From an uncultured Clostridia bacterium (lineage in GTDB: Bacteria; Bacillota; Clostridia; Oscillospirales; Acutalibacteraceae): a stretch of DNA of 64,000 bases. Below the pieces are notes generated by a model that had not been told where the DNA came from, searched no databases, and saw nothing but the letters and a program-made list of their open reading frames with translations. The stretch's first letter is position 1; each line of letters starts with the position of its first letter. Where the stretch lies: NCBI GenBank assembly GCA_944385105.1, contig CALWVR010000027.1:1-64000 (forward strand), given 5' to 3'. Position numbers and translations under genes: made by a program. Of the stretch, positions 53,875 through 61,909 are shown piece after piece.

Positions 53875-54822
53875 ATGAATAGCCTTGAAGGTATTAAATT
53901 TAAAAAGAAACATATAATTTCAGGAATTGGAATAATAGCTTTTATAGTAATTTCATTTATACTTACTTGTGGAGACGCTTTTGGCCTTTTTAGTTTTAGA
54001 GATGTATTTAATGCGTGTGGACTAAAAGAATTCTCTTATAACGCAGAAGACTATCCAATGTCTGTGCATGTCTTAGATGTTGGAAAAGCGGATAGTATTT
54101 TTATTACTTGTGAGGGAAAGAATGTCCTTATAGATGCTGGTGAACATAATATTTATAATTATGTAAATGAATACTTACGCAAAATGGGAGTGAAGACCAT
54201 AGACTTTCTAATGCTTTCACATCAACATAGTGATCACGCCGGAGGCATGAGTGCTATAGTTGAGGAGTTTAATATTAACAAATTTATGATGCCAAAGTTA
54301 AGAGATGATATGATACCAACATTTAGATCCTATGAAAAATTACTTATGGCGCTTGAAAGGAAGAGAATATCAGTAAGTGAACCTGTTCCGGGAACGAGTT
54401 TTAATGTAGGAAAGATGAGCATTGAAATTTTTGCACCAAATAATCAATATAGTGATATGAATGATAATTCAATAGTTACTAAGGTTACATATAAAAATAA
54501 AAGTTTTCTTTTCACAGGTGATGCTGGAAGACATTCTGAAAATGATATGATAGCAAAGGGTTTTAACCTTAAATCTGATGTTTTAAAGGTAGGTCATCAC
54601 GGAAGTAGGACTTCGACTACACAACAGTTTTTGAATTCGGTTGCACCTAAGTATGCTGTCATTTCTGTAGGAGCAGACAGAAACAATTTGCCTAAAAAAG
54701 AGACTGTTGATAGGCTAAAGAGAAATAATATAAATTTATATAGAACGGACCTTGATGGCACAGTAATTTTTCTAACAGATGGTGACAAAATGGAAGTTAT
54801 AACAGAGAAGGAGGGAAAGTAA
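53875..54822 (+). CDS. ComEC/Rec2-like metallo-beta-lactamase-fold hydrolase, membrane-anchored
   Basis: 315 residues. One N-terminal transmembrane helix (about 14-34), then an extracellular metallo-beta-lactamase domain with LDVGKADSIFI, the metal site SHQHSDHAGG (about 115-124), FTGDAGRHSE and VGHHGSRTSTT. It resembles the hydrolase domain of competence protein ComEC but lacks the channel. Substrate is unknown, perhaps nucleic acid. It overlaps the next start by one base. Confidence 0.9.
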   Translation: MNSLEGIKFKKKHIISGIGIIAFIVISFILTCGDAFGLFSFRDVFNACGLKEFSYNAEDYPMSVHVLDVGKADSIFITCEGKNVLIDAGEHNIYNYVNEYLRKMGVKTIDFLMLSHQHSDHAGGMSAIVEEFNINKFMMPKLRDDMIPTFRSYEKLLMALERKRISVSEPVPGTSFNVGKMSIEIFAPNNQYSDMNDNSIVTKVTYKNKSFLFTGDAGRHSENDMIAKGFNLKSDVLKVGHHGSRTSTTQQFLNSVAPKYAVISVGADRNNLPKKETVDRLKRNNINLYRTDLDGTVIFLTDGDKMEVITEKEGK

Positions 54823-55046
54823 TGAAATTATCTATCGATAGGTTTGAAGGTGCATATGTTATATGCCAAGATGACAATGAAAAACTGTATGCTATAGAAA
54901 AAAAAGAAATTCCTGATGAAGCTATTCCAGGAGATATATTATCTATAGATGAAAATACAGGCGAACTTAAGGTGGACAAAAAGGAAACTAAAATAAGAAA
55001 AGAAAAAATAAAATCACTTCAAGATAAACTTTTTAGGAAAATTTAG
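54822..55046 (+). CDS. DUF3006 family protein
   Basis: 74 residues, short acidic beta-rich domain (LSIDRFEGAYVICQDDNE, KKEIPDEAIPGDIL) and a basic tail. DUF3006 genes commonly follow ComEC-like hydrolase genes; here the start overlaps the previous stop by one base. Function is unknown. Confidence 0.85.
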   Translation: MKLSIDRFEGAYVICQDDNEKLYAIEKKEIPDEAIPGDILSIDENTGELKVDKKETKIRKEKIKSLQDKLFRKI

Positions 55047-55084
55047 AAATTTTGTGGTATAATATGTATAAAAGAGGTGGTTAA

Positions 55085-55672
55085 ATGAGTTATAAAGAAG
55101 AATTTATAGAAATATATAATACTCATATTAAAAGACATGGATCTAAAGAGCTTTTAAATTGGCTTTTGACGACAGATTTTTTTACAGCACCTGCAAGTAC
55201 AAAGTATCACTGTGCATGTGAAGGCGGTTTGGTGCAACATAGCGTGACTGTTTATCACACTTTAAGAGATTATCATTTTAATGAAACTGAAGACAATGAA
55301 GAAAGCTTTGCAATTTGTGCGTTGCTCCATGATTTGTGTAAAGCTGAATTTTATAAAGTTTCAACCAGGAATGTAAAGAATGAAGTTACAGGCTCATGGG
55401 AAAAGCAACCCTTTTATATGGTAGAAGATAGTTTCCCTTTTGGACATGGAGAGAAATCCGTATTTTTAATAGAAAGATTTATGCGTCTTAAGCCTTCGGA
55501 GGCTATGGCAATAAGATGGCACATGGGTGGATTTGATAATGCAGCTAAGGGTGGAGATTTTTCTATAAGCTTGGCGTATGAAAAGTATCCGCTGGCAGTG
55601 AAATTACATATATCAGATTTTGAGTCTACATATATAAAAGAAAAACATACTTCAGCTGTTAATAAGAAATAA
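55085..55672 (+). CDS. HD-domain hydrolase
   Basis: 195 residues. Metal ligands HxxxHD-type are visible: His in GGLVQHSVTVYHT and HD in ALLHDLCKAEFY, then His in RWHMGG. It is a short single-domain HD protein, probably a nucleotide or RNA phosphohydrolase; the substrate is unknown. GAGGTGG precedes the ATG. It may be cotranscribed with the two upstream genes. Confidence 0.85.
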   Translation: MSYKEEFIEIYNTHIKRHGSKELLNWLLTTDFFTAPASTKYHCACEGGLVQHSVTVYHTLRDYHFNETEDNEESFAICALLHDLCKAEFYKVSTRNVKNEVTGSWEKQPFYMVEDSFPFGHGEKSVFLIERFMRLKPSEAMAIRWHMGGFDNAAKGGDFSISLAYEKYPLAVKLHISDFESTYIKEKHTSAVNKK

Positions 55673-55689
55673 TTATTTATGCATTTTTA

Positions 55690-55718
55690 TTGACAAAAGA
55701 TATATAAAATTATATAAT
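55690..55718 (+). promoter_or_regulatory. rpmF promoter
   Basis: TTGACA, a 17-bp spacer and TATAAT, 91 bases before the ATG, leaving room for a 5' leader. Confidence 0.82.
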
Positions 55719-55809
55719 TATTTAATGTAGTATCGAAGACGCATCTTATAAAGTTATTATTGTTTTTGATATATTTATTGTTGATTTATTAGTCAAGGAG
55801 GTTAGAAAA

Positions 55810-55992
55810 ATGGCAGTACCAAAGAGGAAAGTTTCTAAGGCTAGAAGAGATAAAAGGCGTTCGAGTGTTTGGAAGCTTGAGGCTCCTGCAATTATAAGAT
55901 GTCCTCAATGCAACGAATTTAAACTACCTCATAGAGTTTGTAAGGCTTGTGGATATTATAATGGCAGAGAAGTTATAAAAAAAGAGGCCTAG
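55810..55992 (+). CDS. rpmF: 50S ribosomal protein L32
   Basis: 60 residues, N-terminus MAVPKRKVSKARRDKRR and the zinc-type motif CPQC..C.AC (CPQCNEF and CKACGYY). It is a small protein of the large subunit. The usual DUF177 (yceD) neighbour is not upstream. A terminator follows directly. Confidence 0.97.
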   Translation: MAVPKRKVSKARRDKRRSSVWKLEAPAIIRCPQCNEFKLPHRVCKACGYYNGREVIKKEA

Positions 55993-56042
55993 TTTTAGGC
56001 CCTCTTTTATTTTTAGAGAGGGTTTAATCCTTCTCTATTTTT
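55978..56042 (+). terminator. Two consecutive terminator hairpins after rpmF
   Basis: AAAGAGGCCTA (55981-55991) pairs with the AGGCC and CTCTTT of 55996-56007, followed by T residues; a second AGAGAGG..CCTTCTCT hairpin follows at about 56016-56039 with another T run. Confidence 0.75.
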
Positions 56043-56609
56043 GTTTAATAAATTAAGAACTTAGCTTATACGGTAAGAAATGGTATAAGGACTGTATTAA
56101 TAAGAGTGTAAAGATGAAATACTTTTGTTGTATACAAAGGGTAAAAAATGAAATAAATTGATATCCAGGTATAATAAGCACTTTTGATGGATTATAGGGG
56201 GAAAAACGGAAGAGTAAAAAGACTATATTTATGCAATAAAAAGAAAGATGTTGGGGATTTTTCTCTTATTAAATTTTGAATAAGTCTGATAAGTACTTAA
56301 ATGAACTATGCTCTTAATGATTGGAGAAGGGCTTGTAGGGATATGTCAAGGTTTTATTATTGTATATATTAGAAGTAAATTTGTAAATTTAAAAAATATT
56401 ATAAGAGAAAAGAAAGGAACATTGAAGCCTTTAAAATAGTTCTTGCGTAATGAGATAGAGCATACAAATGAAATAGTTTACTAAGTGGTATTAAAGATTA
56501 CCTTAAAGAGATAATAAATGAAAGATGTTCTATGAAGATTACTTTATATAGATATTGCAAGGAAACTTTATAAAAAGGATTTTAAATTATAGAAGGATGG
56601 AGTGATAGA
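56043..56609 (+). other. 567-base stretch between rpmF and der, possible decayed gene
   Basis: No intact gene. The stretch 56308-56439 is an open frame of 43 codons with a hydrophobic start (MLLMIGEGLVGICQGFIIVY) and a basic end, but no ribosome binding site. Frames on either side are broken by many stops. It could be a remnant of a small membrane protein; I cannot name it. Confidence 0.35.
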
Positions 56610-57932
56610 ATGTCAAAACCAGTAGTAGCAATAGTAGGCCGACCTAATGTAGGAAAGTCTACATTGTTTAATAAACTAATAGGTAAAAGGCTCTCAATTG
56701 TTGATAATACTCCTGGAGTTACAAGAGATAGAATATATGGAGAATGTGAATGGCTAAACAGCAGATTTTCTCTTATAGATACAGGGGGAATAGAACCTTA
56801 TTCTGAAGACATTATTTTGTCTCAGATGAGAAGGCAGGCTGAATTAGCTATAGATTCAGCGAATGTTATTATATTGGTTGTAGACTTAAAATCAGGAGTT
56901 GTTGCGACGGATAGGGAAGTAGCAACGATGCTACGAAAGAGTGGTAAACCTATTATTTTATGTGTAAATAAGTGTGATAAAATTGGTGAAGTTGATCCTG
57001 ATTTTTATGAATTTTATAATTTAGGATTAGGCGACCCAATAAGAATTTCATCAATTCATGGACACGGAACTGGTGACCTACTGGATGAAATATTAAAATA
57101 TTTACCTAAAGATGTTGATAGCAATCTAGATGAAGATATAATTAATGTAGCGGTTATTGGCAAACCAAATGTCGGCAAATCTTCTCTTATTAACAGGATT
57201 AGCGGAGAAACTCGCTGTATAGTATCAGATATAGCGGGGACTACTCGTGATTCAATAGATACGATCATTGAAAATCAATATGGTAAATTTAATTTTATAG
57301 ATACTGCAGGACTAAGAAGAAAAAATAAGGTTTATGAGTCCGTTGAGAAGTATAGTGTTATAAGAGCAAAGATGGCTATTGAACGTAGCGATGTTTGTGT
57401 TATAATGATAGATGCTGTGGAAGGATTTACAGAACAAGATTCAAAGGTAGCGGGTCTTGCAGTTGATGCAGGTAAGGCTTGTGTAATAGTAGTAAATAAA
57501 TGGGATGCTATAGAAAAAAATGATAAGACTATGGCTAACTACAAAAGAAAACTTAAAGAAGATTTTTCATTTATGTCTTATGTACCAATTATATTTATTT
57601 CTGCGAAAACAGGGCAGAGAATAGATAGCTTATTTAAAAAAATCGTGGCAGTATCGAATGCTAATGCAATGAGGATCTCAACGGGGGTTTTAAATGATCT
57701 GCTGGGAGAGGCTATAATAAGGGTACAACCGCCAACAGACAAAGGAAAGAGGCTAAAGATTTTTTACATGACTCAAGTATCAGTAAAACCTCCTACATTC
57801 GTATTTTTTGTAAATTCAGTAGACCTTTTCCATTTTTCTTATCAGAGGTATTTAGAAAATAGGCTTAGGGACGCTTTCTCTTTTGAAGGTACGCCTATTA
57901 GATTTATAATAAGAGAGAGAAATGGTAAGTAA
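56610..57932 (+). CDS. der: Ribosome-associated GTPase Der (EngA)
   Basis: 440 residues with two GTPase domains. The first has GRPNVGKSTLFN, DTGG and NKCD; the second GKPNVGKSSLIN, DTAG and NKWD; a KH-like domain closes the protein. Der acts in 50S subunit assembly. GGATGGAG precedes the ATG. plsY follows after 21 bases, a common pair in Clostridia. Confidence 0.97.
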   Translation: MSKPVVAIVGRPNVGKSTLFNKLIGKRLSIVDNTPGVTRDRIYGECEWLNSRFSLIDTGGIEPYSEDIILSQMRRQAELAIDSANVIILVVDLKSGVVATDREVATMLRKSGKPIILCVNKCDKIGEVDPDFYEFYNLGLGDPIRISSIHGHGTGDLLDEILKYLPKDVDSNLDEDIINVAVIGKPNVGKSSLINRISGETRCIVSDIAGTTRDSIDTIIENQYGKFNFIDTAGLRRKNKVYESVEKYSVIRAKMAIERSDVCVIMIDAVEGFTEQDSKVAGLAVDAGKACVIVVNKWDAIEKNDKTMANYKRKLKEDFSFMSYVPIIFISAKTGQRIDSLFKKIVAVSNANAMRISTGVLNDLLGEAIIRVQPPTDKGKRLKIFYMTQVSVKPPTFVFFVNSVDLFHFSYQRYLENRLRDAFSFEGTPIRFIIRERNGK

Positions 57933-57953
57933 GTTTGATTAAGAGGTGATTTT

Positions 57954-58667
57954 TTGGATATTCCAACTATAGTTTTTTTGAGAGAATACTTTTTATATAT
58001 GGTATTAGTTGCAGGAGTAGGTTATTTACTAGGAAGCATTTGTTTTTCAATAATATTTACGAAATTTTTTAAAGATAAGGTAGACATAAGAAATCTTGGA
58101 AGTGGTAATGCTGGATTTACGAATGTTTTAAGGTCTGTAGGGATTCTACCAGCATTACTTACTATGTTAGGAGATCTGTTTAAAGGAATATTAGCGTGCT
58201 TAATAGGTCAAATGGTATTTTCTAATTTTTCTATTTCTGGTGTACCGCAATTTTGCATAATTCAGTATGGCATTTACTTATCAGGGGTTTGTTGTGTTAT
58301 AGGGCACATTTATCCTTGCTTTTTCAAGTTTAAAGGGGGAAAAGCAGTACTTACAGCTTTTGCATTAATAATTATGACGGATCTTAGAGTAGCACTTGTA
58401 TTATTGTTAGTATTTGTTATTATTGTTTTTGCTACTAGGATAGTTTCATTAGGCTCCATAATAGCTGCCTTACTTTATCCTATATTAACTTTTATAACCA
58501 GTTATTTTTATGATTATCTAGGAGGAGCTAGGGAAGTGACATTTGGATACGTAGTAATTAGCACTACTGTTTCAGCATTTATAGGTTTAATTGTTATGTA
58601 TAAGCATAAGAGCAATATACTTAGAATAATGAAAGGGCAGGAGAAAAAGTTTAGTATAGCAAAGTAA
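57954..58667 (+). CDS. plsY: Acyl-phosphate:glycerol-3-phosphate acyltransferase PlsY
   Basis: 237 residues with about five transmembrane segments. Family motifs: GYLLGSICFSI, DIRNLGSGNAGFTNVLRSVG, GDLFKG and FKGGKAV. It makes lysophosphatidate, the first step of phospholipid synthesis. TTG start after AGAGGTGA. It is somewhat longer than the usual 200 residues at the end. A degraded copy of its last 60 bases lies at about 59263-59330. Confidence 0.94.
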   Translation: MDIPTIVFLREYFLYMVLVAGVGYLLGSICFSIIFTKFFKDKVDIRNLGSGNAGFTNVLRSVGILPALLTMLGDLFKGILACLIGQMVFSNFSISGVPQFCIIQYGIYLSGVCCVIGHIYPCFFKFKGGKAVLTAFALIIMTDLRVALVLLLVFVIIVFATRIVSLGSIIAALLYPILTFITSYFYDYLGGAREVTFGYVVISTTVSAFIGLIVMYKHKSNILRIMKGQEKKFSIAK

Positions 58668-58790
58668 AGAAGTTTTAATAATATATCTAATATTGAATGC
58701 CCTTGTAAGAGACTTAATAAAAGGTCTAATGTTATTTTCAGTAAATGTAAATTCTTAATGCCTTTGGTGGGTTTTATAAATATAGCAAAT

Positions 58791-58822
58791 AAAAAGAGGC
58801 ACTATTAATAGTGCCTCTTTTT
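58791..58822. terminator. Perfect palindromic terminator of the first GG-peptide gene
   Basis: Arms 58791-58806 and 58807-58822 are a perfect 16+16-bp inverted repeat with T runs on both strands, so it can also terminate der-plsY. Confidence 0.9.
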
Positions 58823-58838
58823 ATTTAATTATTGCTGC

Positions 58839-59075
58839 TTACTTTGTTGGACCATGGTAGCAACCAGCGTCACCGCCAATTGTTGGACCATGATAACAAC
58901 CAGCGTCACCGCCAATTGTTGGGCCATGATAACAACCAGCGTCACCGCCTATCATAGTTTGCCCTTGAAGGTTAGCGCCAATACCACCAGATACACTATC
59001 TAGTTCTTCTTCATTTAGTTCTTCTTCATTTAATTCTTCGTCTAAATTTACGTTTTTATTTTTCTTTTTTAGCAT
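58839..59075 (-). CDS. GG-leader precursor peptide with three identical 12-residue core repeats
   Basis: 78 residues. Leader 1-31: basic start, then two ELNEE units and EELDSVSGG (Gly30-Gly31), a bacteriocin-type double-glycine site. The core is a 10-residue spacer followed by three copies of IGGDAGCYHGPT and a final Lys. Each repeat has one Cys, one Tyr and one His. This layout is that of a ribosomal natural-product or secreted repeat peptide precursor with several mature units. GGAGG precedes the ATG. No modifying enzyme is adjacent. The product chemistry is unknown. Confidence 0.82.
   Translation of the reverse strand: MLKKKNKNVNLDEELNEEELNEEELDSVSGGIGANLQGQTMIGGDAGCYHGPTIGGDAGCYHGPTIGGDAGCYHGPTK
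58845..58952 (-). repeat. 36-bp tandem repeat, three copies
   Basis: Units 58845-58880, 58881-58916 and 58917-58952 each code for the same 12 residues; they differ by three or four bases, all silent, so the peptide repeat is conserved. Confidence 0.93.
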
Positions 59076-59105
59076 TTTACATTCCTCCTTTAATATTATA
59101 AATAT

Positions 59106-59134
59106 AGTATAACACTGAAACTATAAAAAGTCAA
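59106..59134 (-). promoter_or_regulatory. Promoter of the first GG-peptide gene
   Basis: On the minus strand TTGACT, a 17-bp spacer and TATACT. Homologous to the promoter at 59722. Confidence 0.78.
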
Positions 59135-59493
59135 TATATAATTTTGGAAAAATAATTTGTTTTTAGATATATTAAATAAAATTTTTATTAATTGTATTGT
59201 GTGTTGAAAAATGTAGAAAATAGGATTTTGATAAAATTATAAGGTAACTAATAGTATTAATTGCTATAAGAGCAATATATTTAAAATACTAAATGTTCAG
59301 GTGAGACTTAGTGTGATAAAATAAAGAAGTTTTAATAACATATAATGTTGAATGTCCTTGTAAGAGATCTAATAAAGGGATTAGCCTTATTTTCAGTACA
59401 TTTAGAATACTTTATGCCTTTATTTGGTTTTATAAATATAACAAATAAAAAAAGACACTATTAATAGTGTCTTTTTTCTTTAATTGTAATGGC
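59135..59493. other. Duplicated noncoding stretch with a plsY remnant
   Basis: 59263-59330 is a degraded copy of the plsY 3' end (ATAAGAGCAATATA is shared); 59331-59447 matches the noncoding spacer downstream of plsY; the duplicated palindromic terminator follows. The rest, 59135-59262, is AT-rich with nothing supported. Confidence 0.7.
59448..59477. terminator. Perfect palindromic terminator of the second GG-peptide gene
   Basis: Arms 59448-59462 and 59463-59477 pair perfectly. Relative to 58791-58822 two positions changed on both arms together, so pairing was kept after duplication. Confidence 0.88.
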
Positions 59494-59691
59494 CTACCTT
59501 TTTGACCCATAATAACTACCAGAGTTGCCGCCAATTTTTGAGGAATCCTGGGAGCTACTACTTTTACCTCCTAGAATGGACAAACCTTGAGAAATATAGT
59601 CGGCAGCTGAAACACCACCAGATACAGCCCCTAATTCCTCTTCGTTTAATTCTTCGCCTAAGTCTAGATCTTTATCTTTCTTTTTTGACAT
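59494..59691 (-). CDS. GG-leader precursor peptide, paralogue without Cys repeats
   Basis: 65 residues. Leader 1-26 (LDLGEELNEEELGAVSGG, Gly25-Gly26) is clearly related to the 58839 gene. The core of 39 residues is Ser/Gly-rich and ends with IGGNSGSYYGSK, which matches the repeat IGGDAGCYHGPT of the neighbour with Cys replaced by Ser and His by Tyr. So it is a diverged duplicate. GGAGG precedes the ATG and a near-perfect promoter lies at 59722. Confidence 0.78.
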   Translation of the reverse strand: MSKKKDKDLDLGEELNEEELGAVSGGVSAADYISQGLSILGGKSSSSQDSSKIGGNSGSYYGSKR

Positions 59692-59721
59692 TTTACATCC
59701 CTCCTTTTATAATATGAATAT

Positions 59722-59750
59722 ATTATAACACAAGTATGGTAAAAAGTCAA
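59722..59750 (-). promoter_or_regulatory. Promoter of the second GG-peptide gene
   Basis: On the minus strand TTGACT, a 17-bp spacer and TATAAT. Confidence 0.82.
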
Positions 59751-59782
59751 CATATAATTTGAAAAAAATAAAACATTTTTTA

Positions 59783-60010
59783 TTAATGATTAATAAATGC
59801 TTGTAATTGATTTTCTGATATACCAAAGGTGATACCGCCAGCTGCAGACTCTAAGGCATCATCATTGAGCTCAGCTCCATCGTTTATTTTGTTGAATATT
59901 TTGTCTAATTTTTCTCGAGACAAAGAAATACCATTTGACTTTGCTAAGGAAGCCAGTTCAACCTTTGAGTTACAATCTTTTGCTAACTTTATAAATTGCT
60001 CTACAGTCAT
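59783..60010 (-). CDS. Nif11-like leader peptide with 16-residue core
   Basis: 75 residues. Residues 1-59 look like a Nif11-type leader: MTVEQFIKLAKDC, ISLSREKLDKIF and the terminal ALESAAGG (Gly58-Gly59). The predicted released peptide is short, ITFGISENQLQAFINH. GGAGAG precedes the ATG. It is unrelated in core to the two upstream paralogues but sits in the same cluster, so all three may use one exporter. Assignment rests on leader shape. Confidence 0.7.
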   Translation of the reverse strand: MTVEQFIKLAKDCNSKVELASLAKSNGISLSREKLDKIFNKINDGAELNDDALESAAGGITFGISENQLQAFINH

Positions 60011-60041
60011 ACGAATCTCTCCTTATAATAATATTGATTAT

Positions 60042-60070
60042 ATTATATATTAAAAAATACGAAAAATCAA
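60042..60070 (-). promoter_or_regulatory. Promoter of the Nif11-like peptide gene
   Basis: On the minus strand TTGATT, a 17-bp spacer and TATAAT. Confidence 0.72.
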
Positions 60071-60112
60071 ATTTTTTATAAACTTACAACATACAAAATT
60101 AAACAACGGAAA

Positions 60113-60138
60113 AAGGAGACACTAACTAGCATCTCCTT
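60113..60138 (-). terminator. rpmB terminator
   Basis: AAGGAGA at 60113-60119 pairs with TCTCCTT at 60132-60138; TTTTT follows on the minus strand. Confidence 0.7.
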
Positions 60139-60165
60139 AAAATTTTAATATTGCAAATATACAAA

Positions 60166-60354
60166 CTAGACAGCCCTATTAACCTTACCAGAACGCAGGC
60201 AACGAGTACAAGCATGAATGCGCTTTGGCGTCCCACCAACAATAGCTTTTACACGTTTAACATTAGGCTTGAAAGTTCTGTTTGAACGTCTATGAGAGTG
60301 AGAAACTTTTATTCCGAAAGCAATATCTTTTCCGCAAATATCACATTTTGCCAT
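60166..60354 (-). CDS. rpmB: 50S ribosomal protein L28
   Basis: 62 residues, start MAKCDICGKDIAFG and end CTRCLRSGKVNRAV. The two C..C pairs mark the zinc-binding form of L28. It is a small large-subunit protein. GGAGGTG precedes the ATG; it is monocistronic with its own terminator. Confidence 0.97.
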   Translation of the reverse strand: MAKCDICGKDIAFGIKVSHSHRRSNRTFKPNVKRVKAIVGGTPKRIHACTRCLRSGKVNRAV

Positions 60355-60520
60355 ATGTTTGCACCTCCTTAAGTGCCAATGTATAACATTATTATACTAA
60401 CAGATTTTATTATAAAAATCAAGTTTTTTTAATTACTACTTAAATTTTAATGTGTATTAAACTATAAGCTTGTTTTTTTCTTACTTAAACATTATAATTA
60501 TATAAAAAGGGGTGTTTTTT

Positions 60521-61186
60521 ATGTGGTTCCTTCAACGTGGAATGACAATCGAGTATGCATTAATATCAATCGCATCCTCATTGTTAATAATATTTTTTAT
60601 ACTTCCTATTCATGAATGGGCGCATGGTTTTATAGCCTACAAACTTGGTGATAAGACTGCTAAATATGAAGGAAGGCTAACTTTAAACCCTATTAAGCAT
60701 ATTGACCCACTAGGAGCAGCAGCTTTAATATTATTTAAGTTTGGCTGGGCAAAACCAGTACCAATTGATCCAAGAAACTTTAAGCATCCTAAGGTTGGTA
60801 TGGCTCTAACAGCTCTTGCAGGACCAACTTCAAACTTATTGGCAGCAGTTTTGGGAGCTATTATATTTAATATACTGTGTCTTTTCTATATTCCTCTAGA
60901 TTATTTTAAGTATATTGCACTGTTTTTTTCTTCTTTTATAAGTATTAACGTTGGATTAGCTGTTTTTAATTTAATACCATTACCTCCCCTTGACGGCTCA
61001 AAGGTATTATCTATATTTTTGCCAGATAAAATTTTATATAAATTTTATCAGTATAGATTGTATATTGAGATGGTGGTATTTGCTCTTTTATTTATGGGAG
61101 TTCTTTCAGGACCAATATATTTTATTCAAGAGAAGGTTTTTAACTTTATAGTGTGGTTAGCTAATATTCCATTTGGAAGGGGCTAA
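60521..61186 (+). CDS. Site-2-protease-like M50 metalloprotease
   Basis: 221 residues from ATG 60521, 7 bases after AAAAGGGGTG; an in-frame GTG at 60512 overlaps that site. About five transmembrane helices. The zinc motif HEWAHG (His-Glu-x-x-His) is near residue 33 and the second Asp motif is NLIPLPPLDGSK near residue 155. It cleaves proteins within the membrane. The link to scpA-scpB downstream is common in Firmicutes. Confidence 0.93.
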   Translation: MWFLQRGMTIEYALISIASSLLIIFFILPIHEWAHGFIAYKLGDKTAKYEGRLTLNPIKHIDPLGAAALILFKFGWAKPVPIDPRNFKHPKVGMALTALAGPTSNLLAAVLGAIIFNILCLFYIPLDYFKYIALFFSSFISINVGLAVFNLIPLPPLDGSKVLSIFLPDKILYKFYQYRLYIEMVVFALLFMGVLSGPIYFIQEKVFNFIVWLANIPFGRG

Positions 61187-61195
61187 GATGATCCT

Positions 61196-61903
61196 ATGGA
61201 AAAAATATCTTATAGATTAAACCTGTTTGAAGGTCCATTAGATCTACTTTTACACCTTATAAAAAAGAATAAACTAAACATATGTGATATACAAATTTCA
61301 GAACTCTTAGACCAATATATGGAACACATTGACCTAATGAAAGAGCAAAATATGGATATAGCTAGTGAATTTTTAGAAATGGCAGCAAGACTTGTGTATA
61401 TAAAAACGTCAACTTTGCTTCCAAAACATGAATCAGAGGCCGAAATGCTGAAAGAAGAACTTAAAGGGCAGCTATTAGAATATGAGCAGTGCAAGAAAAT
61501 GGCTAAAATTTTGGAGGAGCATATGCAACTTGACTTTATATCGAGGGACACAATGAAGCTTGATAGGGATATGACATATTCAATAAGTCATAATATTAAT
61601 GAAATATTTAAAGCTTATGTAACTTCTATGGGAAAGAATAAGAAAAATTTGCCGCCAATTAGAGAATCATTTAATGAGATAGTTGCAAAGAAAATTATAT
61701 CTGTTTTCTCAAAAGGGATTTATATTCTAAAATCGCTTAAAAGAAGAGGTAACATTAATTTTTTATCACTTTTTAGAGAAAATAAAAGTAAATCAGAAGC
61801 TGTAGCAACTTTCCTTGCACTGCTGGAACTTGTAAAATCAAAAAGGGTATTTATTGAAAAGGAAGGTAATAATTTAGAAGTTAAGCTTAGTAAGGAGAAA
61901 TGA
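61196..61903 (+). CDS. scpA: Segregation and condensation protein A
   Basis: 235 residues. Kleisin start YRLNLFEGPLDLLLHLIKKNKLNICDI, then FLEMAARLVYIKTSTLLP, and a C-terminal winged helix (FLALLELVKSKRVF). ScpA bridges the SMC heads and binds ScpB for chromosome condensation. scpB starts 7 bases after the stop. Confidence 0.96.
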   Translation: MEKISYRLNLFEGPLDLLLHLIKKNKLNICDIQISELLDQYMEHIDLMKEQNMDIASEFLEMAARLVYIKTSTLLPKHESEAEMLKEELKGQLLEYEQCKKMAKILEEHMQLDFISRDTMKLDRDMTYSISHNINEIFKAYVTSMGKNKKNLPPIRESFNEIVAKKIISVFSKGIYILKSLKRRGNINFLSLFRENKSKSEAVATFLALLELVKSKRVFIEKEGNNLEVKLSKEK

Positions 61904-61909
61904 AATGCA

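Larger units (their letters stand above)
58680..59700. repeat. Tandem duplication of a GG-peptide locus including the plsY 3' end
   Basis: Bases from about 58625 (inside the plsY 3' end) to about 59140 correspond to about 59263-59755. Matching parts in order: plsY end, an AAGTTTTAATAA spacer of about 130 bases, the palindromic terminator, a GG-leader gene with identical leader core, its promoter. The plsY part and spacer have diverged by substitutions and small indels. Confidence 0.8.

Noticed and set aside
58845..58952. Three 36-bp direct repeats as a CRISPR array
   Set aside because: The repeats abut without spacers and lie in frame in a coding gene; no cas genes are in the window.
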